A stretch of DNA of 64,000 bases, taken from Blakeslea trispora (Eukaryota > Mucoromycota > Mucoromycetes > Mucorales > Choanephoraceae). The notes beneath the pieces are model-generated. The model was not told the origin of the DNA. It searched no databases and saw only the letters and a list, made by a program, of their open reading frames with translations. The DNA is taken from contig JAIWNE010000116.1 of assembly GCA_025331445.1 (NCBI GenBank), positions 41,621 through 105,620 on the forward strand, written 5' to 3'. The first letter of the stretch is position 1. Every line of letters begins with the position of its first letter. Both the position numbers and the translations under genes were made by a program. Below are positions 58,257 to 64,000 of this stretch, piece by piece.

Positions 58257-58780
58257 TTATCTGAGGTGACAACCGTGAGGATGATCATTGAGAACGTTCA
58301 ATGCAATCAAAATGACATCAACAGTCCACCAGATACCACCAAGACCAGCAGTAATCAACTTGAGAATACCGAGGAAGATGTATCCCAAGTAAAAACGATC
58401 AACACCTACACAACAGTGAAAAGAAGAATAAGCAACATAATACGAAAAAAAAATCAAATCTCTTCTTTCTTTTTTTCTCTCTTACCTAATGGGCCGAGGA
58501 ACACAGAGAGCATAAGTGCAACGAACCAACTACGATCAGAAACACACATTTCGTTCAAGACTTTGTCAGGATTCTCGGGGATATGAGGAGGAGTAGGCTT
58601 ATGGTCCTTCAAGGCAAAGTAGAAGGAGAGAGTCAAGACAGCAGTAACTGCAATCATGATAATCCATGTACCAATGATTCTGAAGCGATGCTTATGAGTA
58701 TAACGTTGAAATCTTTGTCTAAGAGAACCATTTTCATGAAGAATGGGAGTTTGTTCTTCAACACTACCGTATTCAGTCAT
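58257..58780 (-). CDS. TM2-domain membrane protein
   Basis: Two exons from the ATG at 58780. The N-terminus is hydrophilic (YGSVEEQTPILHENG) followed by a membrane segment (IIGTWIIMIAVTAVLTLSF). The TM2 domain follows: WFVALMLSVFLGPLG, then exon 2 gives VDRFYLGYIFLGILKLI and GLGGIWWTVDVILIALN. The motif DRFYLG and the GGIW turn are the family signature. TM2 proteins are two-helix membrane proteins of poorly known function. The total length is about 155 residues, typical of fungal members. Confidence 0.78.
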
Positions 58781-60154
58781 CTTTTTTTTAAGAGAAGAAG
58801 TAAAGAAATGTAAAGAAAAAGAAAAGCCAAGAAAGAAGGGATGATGATGTAAAAGTTAAAATCGTTTCAGGTTTGACTTAGGATCACAAAACTTTTCTTT
58901 TTTTCTGTACAACGCACCGTGTAACCTGTTCTACCCTTTCCGGATGCCTTGTTTATCAATAAAGCCGGCTCAACACGGATGTAGGAGCTTTTCTTTCTTT
59001 TAAGAGAATAAGCTTTACAAACAACATGATTTAGAGCTCATATGGATGGTATGACCTTACTGAGCTGTGGAATAAGTTCTTGAGATAGACGTTTGAGGAG
59101 AAAGGGAGGAGGGCTTCCGTTTAATGTATATTATACTATTTTTTTTAGAATTAGATATAGCTCACTTGGACATAAGAATAACAAAAGTATGACATAGGGA
59201 TGAATAATCTAGAAGAAAACCACATAGTTTTCATTGGAATCCAAATTTACAAAAGTGTTGGTAAAAGTAAAATGACCGAGATACTCATGCCGAAAGTATT
59301 TGAAACCCTTTTTTTCTAAAAAGACAACTCGTTGTCATCGTATTCTTCTCAAAAGCCATTTGAGGGTACCAGTAGAAAGACAAACTGGCTTTAAGAAAGT
59401 CATCCGAAAAAAGCAACTTGAATTAAGAAACTGATTCATGATAGATCGACTGGTTTTTAAATTTCTTTGCTGACTGCTGTTGCATGGAATCATTTAGGAT
59501 TGATTGAATATAAAGAGGTGAAGGTGAAATAAATGAAATCTTGCAACTTTTTTGATAGCTAACTACTGATCAAAAGTGCAATCCAATGAAGAGGGGAAGG
59601 AAGAGACTTGGTTCGGATAAACCTCTAATGATTATAAAGAGAAGTTATGGTGATAAGTGTCTTTTTTTTTTTTGTTATGCCATTGCTTGGTGTTGTTTTA
59701 GCCTGTATTGCTCCATTTATTTGATTCGATTCTTTCAAAAAGCTCGGCTTTTCTCGGCTAAAAAGAAAATTTCTCTCTCTCTTAAGGATTCTTTCATGTT
59801 CTCTTTCTCTTCAGCAATGAACTTGCTATATCCAAGTTCAATGCTGTGAGTGTCTTTACCATCAAAAGCATAACCTTTCATTATATTTAGATTGAACAAT
59901 AGCTTGCTGACTCATAAGTACTCATTCTATGCTGTAAATTAGACGATTAAGCGAAAAAAAACAGATGTTGACTTTTGTAATATCTGTAATTATAACAAGC
60001 CTTTAGGTTCAAAGTGAAAGAACTATCATGTTGCTCAGGTCGAAAAAAGAAGATATTGCTGCCACACAGCAAGGTTTTAAAGTTAGAAATTAAGCTTCAG
60101 AATTACTCATCTTTTTCTTTTCTCATTCTGTATTTTTTTTTTCAGAAAGAAAAA
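58781..60154. other. Intergenic, nothing recognised
   Basis: About 1.4 kb. A plus-strand open frame at 59586-59849 (start GRKRLGSDKPLM) is not recognised and contains homopolymer-rich residues, so it is probably not a gene. The last 100 bases are the leader of the dioxygenase gene, with a possible spliced 5' UTR (acceptor TTTCAG at 60139-60144). Confidence 0.4.
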
Positions 60155-61253
60155 ATGATACTTGACATTCATGGTATTGCTGTCGATCAAGCACTGAAAG
60201 AAAATGGGTTTGTCATTGTCGACCATTTGATACCTAAAGATATGTTTGAACGTTTAAGAGAAGCCTGTGACCGTGTTGTAGATCGTGCACGTAAAGGGGA
60301 TTGGAAATATAAGTATTTCTCGTTTTCCAGTTCGATCCTAAATATAGACTATATTTAACTCTTTGAAAAAACAAAATAAAGGCGACTTGTTGGTACCCAA
60401 TTTCCTCCTTGGACTGAAGGGACTGACGTGTGGGGCGTACAGCATCTGATTCATCCGGACCTTAAGGAACCAGTATTTGCGGAATGGTACGGGTCTGAAA
60501 AACTATTGGAAGCAGTTCAACAACTAATAAATGTAAAGCATGATGAACTTCAACTAGGTAAATAGCGTTTTATTAAATGTATTTTCTTTTCTTTAGTAAG
60601 TTATGTAGTGTTATTAAGTAAGAAAGCTTGAATAGAATTGTTCAATTTGTTGATCAATCCTCAAGATTCGGATTTCGATTTAACATGGCACCGAGATGCT
60701 ATTAAAGCAGAAGCATCAGAGCAAGAAGAAGCTGAGAAACTTTCTATCCCTCATTATGGTACTCAATGGAATACGTAAGCTAATTTTTCAAAGACAAAAG
60801 CAACCTTTTAACACATTTGATTCCTTCTTTCTTCTTGTACATAAAGTGCGCTTTATGAAGATGAATGTCTCTATGTTGTTCCCAATTCTCATCGACGCAT
60901 CCGAACTAAAGTTGAACGAGAAATAACTATCCATGATCCTAAAAGCAACAAGATGCCAGGCCAACTCAAAGTAGTACTGAAGCCTGGACAAACTGTTTTT
61001 TTACGATAATAATATCTTACATCGCGCATCTTATGTATGCTCACAAAAACGTGCTACTCTGCATGCCAGTTTGGGAACAATTGAAGGTGGACATTACAGA
61101 GCATCTTGTATACTTCAGCATGGTCTTGGATGGATGAAATCCGATACATTCAAAAGTACATTGCCACCTTCTCTTCTTCAACCTCTCGACAATCTTTTAA
61201 GGATGGCAGAGGAAGCTGGTATGTCCGATTTAGAGACGAAGCCTATTCATTGA
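60155..61253 (+). CDS. Phytanoyl-CoA dioxygenase-like (PhyH) 2-oxoglutarate oxygenase, frameshifted
   Basis: At least four exons. Exon 1 starts MILDIHGIAVDQALKENGF and FVIVDHLIPKDMFERLREA. Later exons give LVGTQFPPWTEGTDVWGVQH, ELFNLLINPQDSDFDLTWHR with the metal-binding H-x-D (WHRD), and ALYEDECLYVVPNSHRR. The metal-binding distal histidine lies in NNILHRASY, followed by RATLHASLG. Iron and 2-oxoglutarate ligands are therefore present. At a 7-T run (60996-61002) one T too many breaks the reading frame before NNILHR; removing one T would restore it. This could be a sequencing error, strain polymorphism or a pseudogene. The family hydroxylates diverse small molecules, so the substrate is unknown. 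Confidence 0.7.
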
Positions 61254-61470
61254 AAGCGAGAGCGGATGTTTCCCTTTTTTGACATGGTACTTAATTTAGT
61301 CTATCTCGTTTTATTACTATTATTATTTTGAATTAAATGGATCGTGTTCATCTCAAGGAGTCAAATGCTGCAAAATGAGCTGATGAAAAACTATATCATA
61401 AGGAGGGGGAGGAAAGCGCGTTTGTGTAACTCTCAAAAGTCCAAAAAAAAAGCGTGTGTAACTACTTACA

Positions 61471-62288
61471 GTGCTCACGGTCCCAAATGGCGGATTTCAA
61501 AAATCCAACTGGCGTGAGATAAAAAAAATAGAGATGTCTCGGTAAAACGTTTATACAGCAAACTTTGTCTGTTTCAAAAAATCACTGCCCTTCGCTATTT
61601 AAACTTCTTGAGCAAATCAGATAACAGCCCTGAATCAATTTACGTTTACGTTAAGATACGTTAGAACACTTTTAGGCAGGATTAGTGATGATTTGAGCTT
61701 AGTTTGTTGTATATTTTGGCTCATTTCTTGATATTTAAAGAAGTATGTTTCCATTGAGTACATGATGTTAATGTCAGAAGCTTTGTTCATGACTGTGTTC
61801 ATCAATACTACGCCATATCAAGGCTCTAATCTGTAGAGTATTTCATGCAATTCATGAGACTATACTTTATCTAGTTTCTTATAAGGAATATGGGATAAAT
61901 CATTTAAGAAATTGAATAGTCAATTACTTGATTTATCATACAAAATAGCAAGATTTGGGTTGGCAGCTATTTAGGCCTTAGTCATTTAGTCCTATCATGT
62001 CATTGTTAGTTGAATTGAGATAGCACAATGACCACACTCTTCCTTCTTCAATACTGATTTCTATTCATTTTTTGCTCATTTTTGCTTGTCGGAACCGAAT
62101 TTAAGCCAATAGAACTGCTTAAATTCATATACCAACATTAGAGCAAACCTTATTCAGTAGACCTTAGCAAGGTACTCTGATTAAGGCTTACCCTTAGATA
62201 ACGTGACCTTTAGCGGAGTTATTTTCTTATAGAGTAACCTAAGGACATGGAATTTCCTTCATTTTTTATTTGGGACCGTAAGCACCGT
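61471..62288. mobile_element. Non-autonomous Harbinger relative with terminal inverted repeats (copy B)
   Basis: An 818-bp element bounded by gtgctCacggtcccaaat (61471-61488) and, inverted, gtgctTacggtcccaaat (62268-62285): 17 of 18 bases match, with a further partly matching 3 bases outside. Internal parts match the two ends of the gene-carrying Harbinger (copy A) in reverse orientation: 61588-61868 corresponds to about 37336-37625, and 62070-62238 corresponds to about 34387-34556. No coding frame of the transposon remains. No clear 3-bp target duplication was found. The structure is that of a deletion derivative, or MITE, dependent on transposase from elsewhere. Confidence 0.8.
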
Positions 62289-63420
62289 GCCTTTTTATTG
62301 TGGTTACCTCGAAATTTTCAAGACCCAAACAGACCAAGCCGTAATTGGATGTACGGTAAATGTCATGTGATCTAAAAGAACCAACCTGAGCTCCTCAAGC
62401 TTTGTGTTTGAAATGGCCTGAAAGGTCTCTATGCCATTGACTAGCCAGCTTTTGTCTCAAATGAATATGGCTACCTGGCTGATATGGATAGTTTCTGACT
62501 TGAAGGCAGTTATCAGGTCAGAAGGGGGAAGCAGGAATAAGGGACATATTGGGGCTAGTTGACATCAAACCATTGACAAGTAAGTTGACAGCACCCTAAA
62601 TTTGTATTCCATATTTGCGTATTTGAGGCGGGCTTTTGTTGTCTACTTGTAACAATCACCTCCTTCTTCCAACTTGCCCTTTTCCAAGTAACGTGTCAGT
62701 AGAAGGGCTTTGCTACGGGCGTTTCGTTGGAACATGATATTTTTCTCAGTCATACCAGAAACCGTACAATGTGCCTCCAATCTTAAAGAGCCTAAAGTGT
62801 GGATTTTGTTTCACTCTTTTACATGTTGTATAACTAGTAAATTGCTTTTTGTGTGCTCATACAAGTAAACATCAATAAACAGCTCATAGTCGACTAAACA
62901 ACCTTTTTGTTTTCAAATGTTGAATAGCTATTGTTTCTGATGATTGAGAAAGGAAAAAGAACATTGCTTTTTCTTTTTGTTTTATATAGCAAACTGACCA
63001 TACTATGGATCAACAATATCATTGATGAATACTTTGGTTGTCATTTTTTTCTTTATGTTCGAGTTTGGTTCATTCTTGTTCTACCTCAATATAAGCTTTG
63101 GGTATTACCAAAGAAGTAGGCAAAACTACCACTTGCTTTGAAGTCAATACTCTTGTCGGGCAAACCTCATTGGTTCAATGCCTCCCCTGAGTGTGCTCAA
63201 ATTGCTTCATGAATTTCTAGTGAACTAATTACTATGTGCAGTGATGACAAAACCCTATGTATTCCTTACAATTTCATAAAAAGCAAACATCAACTACCAA
63301 AGCAAGCTATTTTGAAATGGTGATATCTTTGCAGAGTGCTGTTAACATGAAAGCTAAGGTATCCTAAACCAACAAAAAGTTAAAGAAAGGTCACGGGTGA
63401 GCCAGAGTCTTAAAAAAGGC
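62289..63420. other. Unassigned region, probably eroded repeats
   Basis: About 1.1 kb with no recognised gene. A short minus-strand open frame (62643-62753) reads NARSKALLLTRYLEKGK, resembling a small helical domain, without further support. The remainder has no domain or RNA feature I can name. Confidence 0.35.
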
Positions 63421-63426
63421 AATTGG

Positions 63427-63705
63427 AATTGTCCTTGGCCACTATTTCAACTTTGTTTCTGATTCTTTGGATGCTACTTGATCGACATGAGCAATTTAAA
63501 ACGGCATCATCTTATTATGGATAGTGCTCCTATACACGTCTCAAATCAGATTGAAAAGCTGATTGTCAGCCGAGAATACAGATGCATGCACCTTACACTA
63601 TATTCTCCTGAGCTCGGTTCACTTGAACAGTTCTGTCTGTGTTTAAGAATAGTCGATGCTTGTAGCTATATCTGTTTGGAAGATCTTTGTGGCTTCTGTT
63701 TATAA
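63427..63705 (+). pseudogene. Tc1/mariner (DDE_3) transposase fragment
   Basis: One frame reads GIVLGHYFNFVSDSLDAT and then breaks; the following frame from 63487 reads KRHHLIMDSAPIHVSNQIEK and YRCMHLTLYSPELGSLEQF. MDSAPIH carries the second catalytic acid and YSPELGSLEQF the third (usually YSPELNPIEQF). The order and spacing match Tc1-type transposases of fungi. A frame change between the two parts and stops shortly after show that it is dead. The catalytic N-terminal part and terminal repeats were not found. Confidence 0.65.
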
Positions 63706-64000
63706 GCCATCTCTGAATTAAAAGCATGCTTAAATAAACAGACTCTCTGACATTGTATACCTGAAGAATGGTTGTTTAAATTATGTGCAACTTTTGCCAT
63801 TCGAGTGTGCAATCTATTTCTGGAAATAGTGTATTTTATTTAACATCCAAGAGAAAGCAAACAATTGTTACACATTCTAGGCAATTTGTCTACAACTCAA
63901 ATGACAAAGGTAGTTAAAAAAAGGCAATTTCAAGGGGTGAAGGGAAAGGGAATAAGTTTAAATGAATTGCAACGTTCGATTGTCTCATTTCCTCTCTTTC

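Noticed and set aside
62643..62753. Short minus-strand frame with a helical start
   Set aside because: Only 36 residues with no supporting signal.
1..64000. CRISPR arrays, tRNA, rRNA and snRNA genes
   Set aside because: No spaced direct repeats or characteristic RNA boxes were found; CRISPR would not be expected in a eukaryotic nuclear contig.

Overview
The window is a gene-dense, AT-rich fungal nuclear contig. Genes run on both strands, almost all are split by short introns (about 50-75 nt, GT-AG, with tract-rich 3' ends), and start codons often follow T/C-rich stretches. The gene content (oligopeptidase B, RBM42-like, STEEP1-like, neuroguidin, TERT, a Psd2-type decarboxylase, many Q/P-rich proteins) together with Harbinger, Helentron and Tc1-type transposon remnants fits an early-diverging fungus. 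Mucoromycota, probably Mucorales, is my best inference; no marker in the window proves it.

Layout. 0-8.6 kb: 5' exon of a DRG2/Rbg2 GTPase (runs off the left edge), EBP2, an oligopeptidase B-like serine peptidase, CDC26, PCID2/Csn12 (TREX-2), a fungal hypothetical, and a STEEP1/CXorf56-like protein whose stop codon overlaps that of the hypothetical. 8.7-10.7 kb: no recognised gene. 10.7-11.7 kb: prohibitin-1. 13.3-25 kb: a PX/DUF3818 protein, an HTH+Myb protein, a DUF202 membrane protein, Vps27 (ESCRT-0), a large signal-anchored repeat protein and neuroguidin/Lcp5. 25.2-29.1 kb: phosphatidylserine decarboxylase of Psd2 type (C2 domains, EF-hand-like region, GGST processing site). 29.1-33 kb: transposon graveyard with a decayed Helentron (PIF1 helicase plus EEP endonuclease) and a Tc1 scrap. 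33-34.4 kb: PRA1-family protein and a partial zinc-ribbon gene. 34.4-37.7 kb: a PIF/Harbinger element with a Myb-like gene and a broken DDE transposase. 38-47.6 kb: a multi-pass membrane protein, Sec66, a long disordered protein with a conserved N-terminal domain, a small hypothetical and a receptor-like CRD-TM-SH3 protein. 48.6-61.3 kb: metacaspase, RPC19, telomerase reverse transcriptase, MTG1, RBM42-like, a TM2 protein and a phytanoyl-CoA dioxygenase-like gene with a frameshift. 61.4-64 kb: an 818-bp element with terminal inverted repeats, which is an internally deleted relative of the 34-37 kb Harbinger, and a Tc1/mariner scrap.

How the genes relate. They are mostly unrelated housekeeping genes: ribosome biogenesis (EBP2, neuroguidin, MTG1, RPC19), trafficking (Vps27, PRA1, Sec66, Psd2, PX), and genome maintenance (TERT). 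Compact spacing is the main structural theme: tail-to-tail stops overlap or lie 14-46 bp apart, and divergent start codons lie about 100-170 bp apart and probably share promoters. The most interesting structure is the pair of Harbinger-related copies in opposite orientation, one carrying genes and one reduced to its ends, which looks like the origin of a MITE. All calls come from reading the sequence; no database search was run.
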